A stretch of DNA of 64,000 nucleotides from DT-111 sp965263225 (GTDB lineage: Bacteria > Bacteroidota > Bacteroidia > Chitinophagales > Saprospiraceae): assembly GCA_965263225.1 (NCBI GenBank), contig CBDHHG010000011.1, forward strand, positions 62,001 through 126,000. Reading direction: 5' to 3'. Every line of letters begins with the position of its first letter. Position 1 is the first letter of the stretch. Under the pieces are notes generated by a model. It was not told the DNA's origin and made no database searches. It worked only from the letters and a program-made list of their open reading frames with translations. Shown here piece by piece: positions 55,101 to 62,645 of the stretch. The translations under genes and the position numbers were made by a program.

Positions 55101-57172
55101 TAATCATTGGTGGTGCAATCTTGATCATCGCAATCTGGTTCCACCAAGGTATTGATGCATTCTCCAGTATTCGGATCACAAGTATCTACCGTGTAGGGAC
55201 AGCCATCATCACAATCTTTACCTAAACAAGGATCATCCGGGCACTCAATACAGAGCGGGATAGCATTTCCCTGCCCCCCTTTCCCTGTACTGGAAGTTCG
55301 GCCACTTTCACCATCCCAAGTTACCTTGACATGAATCTCTATTTCATTGTAGAATGCCTCTGCCAAGGAGAAGCAACCCTCCCATCCCATTTGGTTAGGT
55401 ACCCAAGCAAAATCAGATGAGGTTCCATCTATCTGTGTACTATTCGATATATCATAAACTTTCACCCAAGCCTCATCGGCGACCTGATCAGCAGTAACAT
55501 CAATTTCAGTCAACACCAAGACGCAAAGGGTGTTGGTTGAACAATCGTACCGCAAATAGGCTTTGGAAAGCAACTGTTTAGTCGGATTTCCAGCCTCATA
55601 CATATTAGCAAAGAAATCATTAGTCAGGTCCCATTCACCAAAATTTCCATCTGAAATAACTCCTGCACTATAAGTGGGAGAAGTGCCAGCTGGGCATCCA
55701 CAATCAGGTATGACTTCAGCATCAGAAGAACAATTACTATTATTGTCATCAGTAATTGTAATCGATAAACTACCGCTGCTGACTGAAAATGGGCCATAAG
55801 GTCCATGTACCTGATCATAAGAGAGGCCTGATTCACTGTCAGCTCCTGTGATGGAGAAGGAACCAGCCGAGCAGCCCGGGTCGGGATTTGCCACTTGAAT
55901 GGTGTAGGAGTATTCATCATCTGCTGGGTCAGTATTTCCTTTGTCATCGCAAGTGACCACGATCACTGGGTCAGGAATAGCACAATCATCCTCTAGGCAA
56001 CAGCCCTCAAAACAATCAGGAACAGAGTTTGACTCCGCAGGTTTAGTACCAGTGATTGGGTTGTTCTCCGTAAGAGAATTGTTTTTATCAGAATACCATG
56101 AGGAGATGTTAGCCGTCCAAGTGCCAGAATTTTCAATCTGATCCTCTGCAGCTATACAAAGTCCATCCCCTTCTAGGGTACCTGAATTGATCTGGAAGTT
56201 TCCAGATTTATTAAGCTTGACGTCCATATTGCAGGCCGTCATTGTGTTATTGCTGTTTTGGAAATCTCCGTTTGCAACGACAATGTCCGTATCAAAAATG
56301 TACATGCGATTACTATTCTGAAAATTTCCAGAATCATTCCCATCGCTTACCCCAAAGGCCGTAGAAGTTGCATTACTTGATCCGCGATCTCCGATTTCAA
56401 TACAGCAATTGATGATTACATCTACACCGTTGATGCCCGATCCTGAACCCGAACTTTGCAGCTGGTAATCTTGCGTAACATTGATACAGCAGTCCTTTAA
56501 GTAACGATATCCACCATCGTTCTGCCAGTTGGAAGCGGATTGAGTATTACTGGAACTATTGAACTTGCCTTCCGTAAAGCCTTCGGAAGCAGATTCTTCT
56601 CCGACCTCAATGGAAGTTCCGGTGATACATTGGACAGTATTTCCGGTCTGCTGAAAATTCCCGAAAATGCGTAAGGCACCTCCATTCATCAAAAACTTAG
56701 AACCAGATTCGTCCAACTGAAGACTACCTCCGTTGACAATTAAATCAGGGCCATCAATTACTAGGGTAGCCCCACTGGATTTAAATTGAAGATTTAAGGA
56801 ATTAGGAATCAGCACGGTGCCACAGCCTGTGATCCGAGCCACTGCCTTAAAATCCTGACAATCACCTAATTGAGGGTGGCTTTCATTCCATATCAGAGTG
56901 CCTCCTGTTAAATTGATATCAACATCATAAGAACTGGGTGGAGTACAGGCTGGATCCGGAGCAGGAGGGGCATCGCAAGCCGTGACTAAGGCGGCAGGCT
57001 GAGATAAAACTCTATCCTTAGTGTTCGCCCTTTGAGCATTTATGGAATTAGAAAGAAGAAAGAAGGAAAGAAAAAGAAACAGCCAATAGCATTGGCTCCT
57101 TTCATTTGACTTTGGGTGAGCAGCTACGCGGGTTTGTGACACAGCATGCCCCTTAATGGTAGAACTACACAT
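52121..57172 (-). CDS. 1683-aa secreted protein with 24 slime-mould-type Cys repeats, T9SS type A
   Basis: The only Met before the signal segment is at 57172; the hydrophobic core is about residues 29-46, ending SINAQ. Residues about 55-400 are repetitive beta-strands (NFQ, SGNFQNS) suggesting a beta-helix, followed by Ig-like parts. Residues about 680-1352 are 24 copies of a 28-residue unit, CDDQDCTTNDYYDTDICECV then NEPITPPS. Degenerate flanking units CDDGCPYTVDTCDPNTGEC and CDDGDPCTLDYCDPDLGC show the origin from the Dictyostelium-type CTDC repeat. A concanavalin-like (DUF1349-type) module follows (about 1400-1560, SGHAGVVMREGLDPVGRRVG). The protein ends in a T9SS type A domain (LAVFPNPAKDEAFVTI). 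Probably a long, disulphide-rich cell-surface protein. Confidence 0.9.
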   Translation of the reverse strand: MCSSTIKGHAVSQTRVAAHPKSNERSQCYWLFLFLSFFLLSNSINAQRANTKDRVLSQPAALVTACDAPPAPDPACTPPSSYDVDINLTGGTLIWNESHPQLGDCQDFKAVARITGCGTVLIPNSLNLQFKSSGATLVIDGPDLIVNGGSLQLDESGSKFLMNGGALRIFGNFQQTGNTVQCITGTSIEVGEESASEGFTEGKFNSSSNTQSASNWQNDGGYRYLKDCCINVTQDYQLQSSGSGSGINGVDVIINCCIEIGDRGSSNATSTAFGVSDGNDSGNFQNSNRMYIFDTDIVVANGDFQNSNNTMTACNMDVKLNKSGNFQINSGTLEGDGLCIAAEDQIENSGTWTANISSWYSDKNNSLTENNPITGTKPAESNSVPDCFEGCCLEDDCAIPDPVIVVTCDDKGNTDPADDEYSYTIQVANPDPGCSAGSFSITGADSESGLSYDQVHGPYGPFSVSSGSLSITITDDNNSNCSSDAEVIPDCGCPAGTSPTYSAGVISDGNFGEWDLTNDFFANMYEAGNPTKQLLSKAYLRYDCSTNTLCVLVLTEIDVTADQVADEAWVKVYDISNSTQIDGTSSDFAWVPNQMGWEGCFSLAEAFYNEIEIHVKVTWDGESGRTSSTGKGGQGNAIPLCIECPDDPCLGKDCDDGCPYTVDTCDPNTGECINTLVEPDCDDQDCTTNDYYDADNCECVNEPITPPSCDDQDCTTNDYYDTDICECVNEPITPPSCDDQDCTTNDYYDTDICECVNEPITPPSCDDQDCTTNDYYDTDICECVNEPITPPSCDDQDCTTNDYYDTDICECVNEPITPPSCDDQDCTTNDYYDTDLCECVNEPITPTSCDDQDCTTNDYYDTDICECVNEPITPPSCDDQDCTTNDYYDTDICECVNEPITPPSCDDQDCTTNDYYDTDICECVNEPITPPSCDDQDCTTNDYYDTDICECVNEPITSPSCDDQDCTTNDYYDTDICECVNEPITPPSCDDQDCTTNDYYDTDLCECVNEPITPPSCDDQDCTTNDYYDTDICECVNEPITSPSCDDQDCTTNDYYDTDICECVNEPITPPSCDDQDCTTNDYYDTDLCECVNEPITPPSCDDQDCTTNDYYDTDICECVNEPITPPSCDDQDCTTNDYYDTDICECVNEPITPPSCDDQDCTTNDYYDTDVCECVNEPITPPSCDDQDCTTNDYYDTDICECVNEPITPPSCDDQDCTTNDYYDTDICECVNEPITPPSCDDQDCTTNDYYDTDICECVNEPITPPSCDDQDCTTNDYYDTDVCECVNEPITSPSCDDQDCTTNDYYDTDICECVNEPITPPSCDDGSACTRDYYDTANCECVNEPIVCDDGDPCTLDYCDPDLGCVFEPIDDLSCGDGTIDCEGQTEATYDPETDRYTLYANGCWHDCLQPDRDVHFYQELCGDGQLIAHVASITGSGHAGVVMREGLDPVGRRVGAMTKLYSNTIRREYREAYGAPVHQMPAFRPGVEWFRMIRKGNQVKVYTSERGDYWRLFYKVTYPNLASCLNVGLMAYSSSGGTEITAVFDNVQVIPAINSFRPMEEIFVPGKLTAQDQILTQYGQNDPRVKIEVSSDLESVQKLAVFPNPAKDEAFVTIPRFERGEQALLVLYNSTGQEVWRKGVDAGRSRTEWLSLSELDAGVYVIRLVVEGEKGLSQRLVISK
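53117..55138 (-). repeat. 84-bp tandem repeat, 24 units, inside the 1683-aa gene
   Basis: The Cys codon of the first unit (55130) and of the last (53198) are 1932 bp apart, exactly 23 x 84. The inner 22 units are nearly identical; the first (DADN) and the last (DDGSACTRD) have diverged. All units are in frame. Because the period is a multiple of three, all six frames tend to stay open, which creates long false ORFs on both strands. Confidence 0.97.
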
Positions 57173-57560
57173 AAAACCTAGTGTTTATTTGTTGCTAAAT
57201 AATATCACGAGGTCAACTGAATATCAGTCACATGCATAGGACTCCATCATTACCAACACGATTATGATAATGATCTTAGTGTTGCCCATAGCGATGCAAC
57301 CTGTCGACCGAAATCTTGGGATTACTAGAGGGACAATATGCCGCCATGAACAGTCAAAGCCTGACATGGTTGTTACTGCGAAGGAATGGGTTTAATGTAC
57401 TGATACGTCTTAATTGGGTACTGGGAGTGGCTTATAATTCCAGGACAATTGATAGTTATAATGTCAAAAATATGGAGAGTTAATACTTGGGATAAATCAA
57501 AAGTAACAAACGAATAGCAGAAAAACAAAAAATACGCTTTTTATTATATGTGTTTTAAAT
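57173..57560. other. 388-bp gap, no gene seen
   Basis: It lies between the start of the 1683-aa gene and the end of the P450 gene (both minus strand). No open frame of note, no T-tract hairpin, and no promoter matching TTG-N19/20-TAnnTTTG on the minus strand. Confidence 0.4.
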
Positions 57561-58913
57561 CTATACCAGAGTTTTAAACAAAATCGGAATCCCATTCTTG
57601 GGTCGAAGCGTGACTAGCGGAAGCATTTGAGGAGGGGCTTGTGAAGCCAACTGAATACCGTACTTACGCAGGTAATAAGCCAGAACCAATTGCATTTCCA
57701 TCATGGCAAAACTATTCCCAATACACAATCTTGGCCCACCACCGAAGGGCAGGTAGGAATAATTGCTGTTCATTTGCTTCCTGTGCTCAGCCGCAAATCG
57801 TTCCGGTTGGAACACTTCAGGATCGTCCCAGAATTTTGGATCGTGATGCAGAGCATAGATCGCTAAAACTACCATTGTCCCTTTAGGAATCTGATGCCCT
57901 TTAATTTCATCGTCTACCGCAGCTTGTCGATCAGTCACCCAAGCCGGTGGATACATTCGCATCGCTTCTTCAATTACCTGAGTAGTATACTTAAGTTGAG
58001 GTAGATCCACAAAGGTGGCCGCTCTTGTACCTAGTGTTTCCTGTAGCTCTTTACGCAATTGCTCTTGCTTAGCTGGGTGTTTCGCCAGCAGATAAAAAAT
58101 CCAGGAAAGCGCATTGGCTGAAGTTTCATGACCAGCAGTTATTAAGATGTTAGTCTCCTCCAGTAATTGTTGATCAGACATGCCCTCTCCCGTATCTTCA
58201 TAGCGAGCATCTAATAGCATCTGGAGTAAGTCTTCTCGTGTTTCTCCTGAGTTTCTCCGTTTCCGGATCATTCTTAACAATACCTCATCTGCTGCTTTAC
58301 CTAGTTTGACATGTTTGGCTAGCTGGCCAGACACTTTAAACCAGGGGTTTAGGTAGGGTTGACGTATCTGCTGCACTAAGAAAGCTTGGATGGCTGTTAA
58401 ACTATGGCTTAGCAATGCCAGTTTTTCTGCTGATACCGCAGTACTGAACAAGGAACGAGTTACAATATCAAACGCTAACCTCATCATCATGGGATAGACA
58501 TCTACACTTTGATTCTGTTCAACTGAGGTTAGTTCGGGAGGGGCTGTCTCTGCAATTACTTGGTTCATGATTTCTACCAATGCTTGCAGGCGTTGTTTAT
58601 GAAATCCCGGCTGTATAAGACGTCTCTGCTGCAACCAGTATGGTCCTTCGCTTGTCAACAAGCCATTACCTAGGAATCGACGCAGTTTATTGAAAATCAT
58701 CGGTGTCTTGATATAATTGCGATGATTCTTTTGCAATACATGTCGGATGATATCTGGATCCTTGGTAACCATCATCGGTTGGATCCCTCCCAGGTAAGCA
58801 CGATAGGTATCTCCATTCTGTTCAAAATTGTGTAGAAAACCTGGAATGGGATTCTTGGAGTGTTTTATCGCAAATCGAAAAGATTTAAGGCGAAGGTGAA
58901 GATCTAATTTCAA
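57561..58913 (-). CDS. Cytochrome P450
   Basis: 450 aa, soluble, full length. The proton-relay I-helix AGHETSA (260-266), the K-helix ExxR in EEAMRMYPP (316-319), and the haem loop FGGGPRLCIG with Cys at 397 are all present. It is a monooxygenase needing an external ferredoxin and reductase, not seen here. The start is a TTG at 58913; no in-frame ATG exists between the upstream stop and this codon. It lies 20 bp after the RNA methyltransferase gene, in one operon. The substrate is unknown. Confidence 0.95.
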   Translation of the reverse strand: MKLDLHLRLKSFRFAIKHSKNPIPGFLHNFEQNGDTYRAYLGGIQPMMVTKDPDIIRHVLQKNHRNYIKTPMIFNKLRRFLGNGLLTSEGPYWLQQRRLIQPGFHKQRLQALVEIMNQVIAETAPPELTSVEQNQSVDVYPMMMRLAFDIVTRSLFSTAVSAEKLALLSHSLTAIQAFLVQQIRQPYLNPWFKVSGQLAKHVKLGKAADEVLLRMIRKRRNSGETREDLLQMLLDARYEDTGEGMSDQQLLEETNILITAGHETSANALSWIFYLLAKHPAKQEQLRKELQETLGTRAATFVDLPQLKYTTQVIEEAMRMYPPAWVTDRQAAVDDEIKGHQIPKGTMVVLAIYALHHDPKFWDDPEVFQPERFAAEHRKQMNSNYSYLPFGGGPRLCIGNSFAMMEMQLVLAYYLRKYGIQLASQAPPQMLPLVTLRPKNGIPILFKTLV

Positions 58914-58933
58914 AACGCTATAATTGAAGACTA

Positions 58934-59458
58934 TTAATCAATCTGTTCCTGTGTTCGTTGTCTATTCCATTCAAAGAGCACCATTCCCATTGCCTGTACG
59001 ACGTTCATGGAAGAATTAATGCCTTGCATGGGAATATGTACGCAAAAATCTAGTCGTTCCAACACTTGAGCCGATACGCCTGCGTTTTCATTCCCCACCC
59101 AAATGGCAATAGGCTTCCCCACTGGCAAGGTACAATCATATAAAGATTGGCTATGGTTCGTAATTTCCAATCCAATCAACTGATAGCCTTTTACTGCAAG
59201 CTGATCCAGTAGCAAGAGTTTATCAGTTGCAGTAGCGAAGGCGACACGCTTGTCCGTAGCGCGCGCCGTTCGCTTAATCTTGCGATTCGGTGGGCTAGCG
59301 GAAGCTCCAACTAGATACAATTTCTCTACCCCCATGGCATCTGCTAAACGAAATACCGAACCCACATTTAGGGGATCCAGCATATCCTCGCAAATCACTA
59401 CTAAAGGAAAATTCCGTTTCCCTGTAATCACTTCCTGGTGTTCTAATTGTCGCTCCAA
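58934..59458 (-). CDS. SpoU/TrmH-family RNA 2'-O-methyltransferase
   Basis: 174 aa. All three SpoU motifs are present: NVGSVFRLADAMGVEKLYLV (motif 1), GNENAGVS (motif 2) and IPMQGINSSMNVVQAMGMVL (motif 3, SAM-binding trefoil knot). It methylates the 2'-OH of a tRNA or rRNA nucleotide; the short length without an extra N-terminal domain is like TrmH or TrmL types, but the target base cannot be told. Start is a TTG (59458); the only alternative ATG is inside the first conserved block and an in-frame stop lies just upstream. Same operon as the P450 gene. Confidence 0.9.
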   Translation of the reverse strand: MERQLEHQEVITGKRNFPLVVICEDMLDPLNVGSVFRLADAMGVEKLYLVGASASPPNRKIKRTARATDKRVAFATATDKLLLLDQLAVKGYQLIGLEITNHSQSLYDCTLPVGKPIAIWVGNENAGVSAQVLERLDFCVHIPMQGINSSMNVVQAMGMVLFEWNRQRTQEQID

Positions 59459-59561
59459 ATTTTAGGATTTGATGTTTGACGGGAGGTATCACTTTGTTCT
59501 AGAGACAAGCTTACTTGCCCACGATCAATTCAACATTATTCACTAAATCAAATGAACATAC

Positions 59562-61268
59562 TCATTTTCCACTGTACTTCACCTCGCCACCTACAATAGC
59601 CATCTTGACCTCGGTTTCCAGAATCTCTTCATCTGTACAAGTGGTTAGATCTTTAGAGAGCACTACGATATCTGCCAATTTGCCTTCTTCTAGAGAACCC
59701 TTATCCTGTTCTTCAAAAGCGGCATAGGCATTCCACAGAGTGTACGAATACAAGGCTTCTTCACGTGTCATTCGTTGTTCCGGGAAAAATTCTAGTCCGG
59801 TATCTACTCGTTTTCTAGTGACGGATGCATATAAGCATTCAAAAGGATTCACATCCTCCACCGGGGCATCGGTTCCATTGGCAACTTTTGCGCCGGAATC
59901 AAGGAGTGAACGCCAGGGGTAAGCCCCTTCCTTAGCCCGCTGTTCTCCCAAACGCTTCACCACAAAAGGGGCATCGGATGTACAATGAATGCCCTGCATT
60001 GAAGCAATGACGTCCAATCCGCTAAAGCGAGCAATATCTTTCGGATGTAAGTGTTGCGCATGCTCTATTCGCCATCTGAGATCCGTCTTGTCTGGATTTT
60101 CTTCGAAATTCTTTTCCATAATGTCCAATACCACCCGATTGGCTCTGTCGCCAATAGCGTGTACGCAAAGCTGCATATTATGATCGATAGCAAGTTTGGC
60201 AATTTTCTCCACTTCGGAGATCGGGGTCGTATTCTGGCCATGGAATTCGGTCTTATCATTGTAAGAGGTAAGGAGCCAGGCACCAAATGCCCCCAAGGCA
60301 CCATCGACCTCAGTTTTGATGGCTTTACAAGTAAAGAAATGATTCCCCGCATTGATGATCGGAAAACCCGCCATGTTATCCTTCATACGATCGTGTGAGT
60401 GGCGCAGCATGACCCATAGTCGTAAATTCAGCTCACCTTGGTCAGCCAGTTCTTTGTACCATTCAATATCTTGATAGGAGGAGCCTGCGTCTTGGAAGGA
60501 AGTAACTCCATTTTCTAAGCATTCTTTTTGGGCCGCCTCAATTCCTTTTACCCAATTGTCTTTCTTTTGATCGTCGGTAAGCGTATTCACGTATTCTTGA
60601 TAGGCTGCTCTGATAATGGCTTGTGCTCTTTCCTCAAATACGCCAATCGCCTCTCCTCTAGAATCTCGCACGATCTCTCCCCCACTTGGGTTGGGCGTCT
60701 CTTTACTCACTCCAGCCAACTCCATAGCCTTGGCATTGGCAAATAGGCCGTGGCCACTAGCGTGCCCCAGCAGTACCGGATTATTTGGAGATACTGCACT
60801 GAGTTTATCGTGATAGGGATAGCCCAGTACGTCTCGGTCTAATGCCTCTAACCATTTTTCTTGATGCCAGCCTCGCCCTGTGATCCACTCCCCCGGCTTG
60901 GCTTTTTTGGCTGCTTCCGCCACCATTTCCACGATCTCGTCCCAGCTTTTGGACTTCAAAAAATTTAGGTTGAGCATACTTTGTCCCAAACCCGAAAAAT
61001 GGCCGTGCCCTTCGATCAGGCCTGGCATAGCAAATTGCCCCTTCAGGTCAATCACTTCCGTGGACTCCCCTTTCAAGAGCTCGATATCCGCAGTAGAACC
61101 TACCTTCATAATCCGTCCATTCTGGACCGCTATGGCTTGGGCTGTAGGTTGCTCCGCATTTACCGTGTAAAAGTTTCCGTTTATGAAAACGGTATCTGCA
61201 CTTTCTTTTGATTGGCAAGCAGATAAAAGGAAGGCAATGAGCATTCCAAATAAAATCCGAATACGCAT
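59562..61268 (-). CDS. Amidohydrolase (YtcJ-like, Amidohydro_3), lipoprotein
   Basis: 568 aa from the ATG at 61268, which starts a lipoprotein signal (MRIRILFGMLIAFLLSAC, Cys 18). An upstream start would give a long unlikely leader. It has the cyclic-amidohydrolase metal sites: PGLIEGHGHFSG (HxH), TGRGWHQEKW, HASGHGLFANAKAMELAG, CVHAIGDRANR and WRIEHAQHL, with NGTDAPVEDVNPFECLYA near the end. Family members cleave cyclic amides or N-acyl bonds; the substrate is unknown. It precedes the SpoU gene by 103 bp in the same direction. Confidence 0.93.
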   Translation of the reverse strand: MRIRILFGMLIAFLLSACQSKESADTVFINGNFYTVNAEQPTAQAIAVQNGRIMKVGSTADIELLKGESTEVIDLKGQFAMPGLIEGHGHFSGLGQSMLNLNFLKSKSWDEIVEMVAEAAKKAKPGEWITGRGWHQEKWLEALDRDVLGYPYHDKLSAVSPNNPVLLGHASGHGLFANAKAMELAGVSKETPNPSGGEIVRDSRGEAIGVFEERAQAIIRAAYQEYVNTLTDDQKKDNWVKGIEAAQKECLENGVTSFQDAGSSYQDIEWYKELADQGELNLRLWVMLRHSHDRMKDNMAGFPIINAGNHFFTCKAIKTEVDGALGAFGAWLLTSYNDKTEFHGQNTTPISEVEKIAKLAIDHNMQLCVHAIGDRANRVVLDIMEKNFEENPDKTDLRWRIEHAQHLHPKDIARFSGLDVIASMQGIHCTSDAPFVVKRLGEQRAKEGAYPWRSLLDSGAKVANGTDAPVEDVNPFECLYASVTRKRVDTGLEFFPEQRMTREEALYSYTLWNAYAAFEEQDKGSLEEGKLADIVVLSKDLTTCTDEEILETEVKMAIVGGEVKYSGK

Positions 61269-61566
61269 GTAGTTTAAGTTTTGTGTAAAGTAGAAATCGG
61301 TAGTAAACTGCCAAGGAAAAAATAGTAGATTCTCCGATAAATTTTGTGTTTTGATACAACAGATCCCTAAGTTTTCTGTCGGGACGCGTATAACCTTAGC
61401 TTTAAGTTGCCTGCCTAGCTGGCACACCAGCTAGAACCACAAAATTGTCAGAGAAGGATACTTTTTCAATGCCTTCAAATCTAACAATTATTGAGAAAAA
61501 GATAATGCGGAAAATAATGTAGAGAAAAATCTCCTTGATTTTCATAGGCCATTATATTTGCAGCAC

Positions 61567-61842
61567 ATGCAACAAGTATCAATTGAATTACGAATTTCTG
61601 GCAAGGTACAAGGTGTCTACTACAGGGCATCTGCGAAAGCTAAAGCGGAGGAGTTGGGACTGAGTGGATGGGTAAAGAATGAGCATAATGGAGATGTTTT
61701 AGCTGTCGTGGAGGGGCCCTCTGTAAAAGTAGAAGAATTCATACAATGGTGCCAGGAAGGACCAAGATTGGCTCAGGTAAGACATATTGAAAAAAAACCA
61801 GGGCCACTGCGACATTTCGATAACTTTAGAATCATAAGATGA
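61567..61842 (+). CDS. acyP: Acylphosphatase
   Basis: 91 aa from the ATG at 61567; a TTG at 61558 is part of the TATATTTG box. Diagnostic GKVQGVYYRASAKAKAEELG carries the catalytic Arg in YYR, and GWVKNEHNGDVLAVVEG carries the catalytic Asn. It hydrolyses acyl phosphates such as acetyl phosphate or acylphosphate metabolites. A -7-like box TATATTTG lies at 61553-61560 only 6 bases before the ATG, so translation may be leaderless or the promoter may be weaker than it looks. The stop overlaps the start of the GNAT gene (ATGA). Confidence 0.95.
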   Translation: MQQVSIELRISGKVQGVYYRASAKAKAEELGLSGWVKNEHNGDVLAVVEGPSVKVEEFIQWCQEGPRLAQVRHIEKKPGPLRHFDNFRIIR

Positions 61843-62294
61843 ATATCACCATCAGTAAGGCGACACCAGGAGATCTCCAAGCCATTCATGACCTAGTCAG
61901 AGAATTGGCGATTTATGAAAAAGCTGAACACGAATTTGTGGCCACTTTGGCGGATTATGAGGCCGATTTCGAAGCGGGTATCTACGATGCACACGTAGCA
62001 GCCGTAGACGGGAAAGTAGTAGGTATGGCCCTTTATTATATGACTTATTCCACCTGGAAGGGGCGGATGCTGTACTTGGAGGACTTTGTCGTGTTGGAAG
62101 CCCACAGAAGGCTGGGTTTAGGGCAAATGCTATTTGATGCCTTTCTGCAAGAGGCAAAAGATAGACAATGTAGACTGGTAAAATGGCAAGTTCTGGACTG
62201 GAATGAACCTGCTTTGCGTTTTTACCGTAAAAACAATGCAGTGATAGAAAAGGAATGGTGGAATGGCAAGATCTTCCTCACTGAAGTCCACTAA
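61839..62294 (+). CDS. GNAT N-acetyltransferase, diamine acetyltransferase-like
   Basis: 151 aa. The start (ATG 61839) overlaps the acylphosphatase stop, so the two are translationally coupled. GNAT features: N-terminal DLVRELAIYEKAEHEF, the acetyl-CoA loop RRLGLGQMLFDAFL (R/Q-x-x-G-x-G/A type) and a C-terminal WNEPALRFYRKNNAV. The overall pattern (ELAIYEKAE, WKGRMLYLEDFVV, FYRK) is that of spermidine/spermine or diamine N-acetyltransferases. Its substrate in this organism is unproven. Confidence 0.9.
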   Translation: MNITISKATPGDLQAIHDLVRELAIYEKAEHEFVATLADYEADFEAGIYDAHVAAVDGKVVGMALYYMTYSTWKGRMLYLEDFVVLEAHRRLGLGQMLFDAFLQEAKDRQCRLVKWQVLDWNEPALRFYRKNNAVIEKEWWNGKIFLTEVH

Positions 62295-62398
62295 CAAAAG
62301 GTCATTAAGTCATCATTGAATCGTTGCTGCTGCATACCTCGAAGGTAAGGGTATCTTCCAACCCAATCTGTAGGAACCAGCACTAAGCCAGCGACTTA

Positions 62399-62430
62399 TT
62401 TGTTAAAACCAAAATATCTTAATACCTTTG
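62399..62430 (+). promoter_or_regulatory. Bacteroidota-type promoter upstream of a candidate small RNA
   Basis: TTTG at 62399-62402, a 20-base spacer and TACCTTTG at 62423-62430. Transcription would begin near 62437. No gene start follows on this strand before a terminator at 62541. Confidence 0.6.
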
Positions 62431-62436
62431 ATTCAA

Positions 62437-62573
62437 GTTATATTTTTACTTTTCCCTACGATTAGAAAGCTTCACTAAGCACTGATAATGTGCTAATTTC
62501 ATATATGATATAGTTAAAGATATAGTGTTTCATAGTGTGAGGGGTAGCCGCTTCGGTGGTTGCTCCTTTTTCT
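62437..62573 (+). ncRNA. Candidate small RNA between promoter and terminator
   Basis: The stretch from the predicted start (about 62437) to a strong hairpin terminator is about 137 bases. It has no ORF longer than a few codons (ATGTGCTAA, ATGATATAG). A run TATATGATATAG/CTAATTTCATATA suggests internal stem formation. It is read in the same direction as the acylphosphatase/GNAT pair but has its own promoter. I do not recognise a known family (6S, tmRNA, SRP, RNase P were considered and not matched by any visible signature). Confidence 0.4.
62541..62573 (+). terminator. Rho-independent terminator with UUCG tetraloop
   Basis: GGGGTAGCCGC-TTCG-GTGGTTGCTCC forms an 11-bp stem with several G-U pairs and a C(UUCG)G tetraloop, followed by TTTTTCT. 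It lies about 250 bases after the GNAT stop. Confidence 0.8.
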
Positions 62574-62645
62574 ATTTTAGGCCCTGCGCCGCATCCTTTC
62601 ACTACTTAAATGAGAAGCCATAGGATCAACTTTCCAAGGATAAAC

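Noticed and set aside
53117..55138. CRISPR array
   Set aside because: The array is tandem without unique spacers, in frame within a gene and has an 84-bp period; no cas genes are nearby.
53077..55225. Long open frames on both strands (up to 292 codons) rich in Met, Ile, Arg or Ser within the repeat array
   Set aside because: They are frame shadows of the 84-bp array, whose period is divisible by three so stops are absent in several frames. The true frame is the one with Cys-rich units, a signal peptide and a T9SS end.
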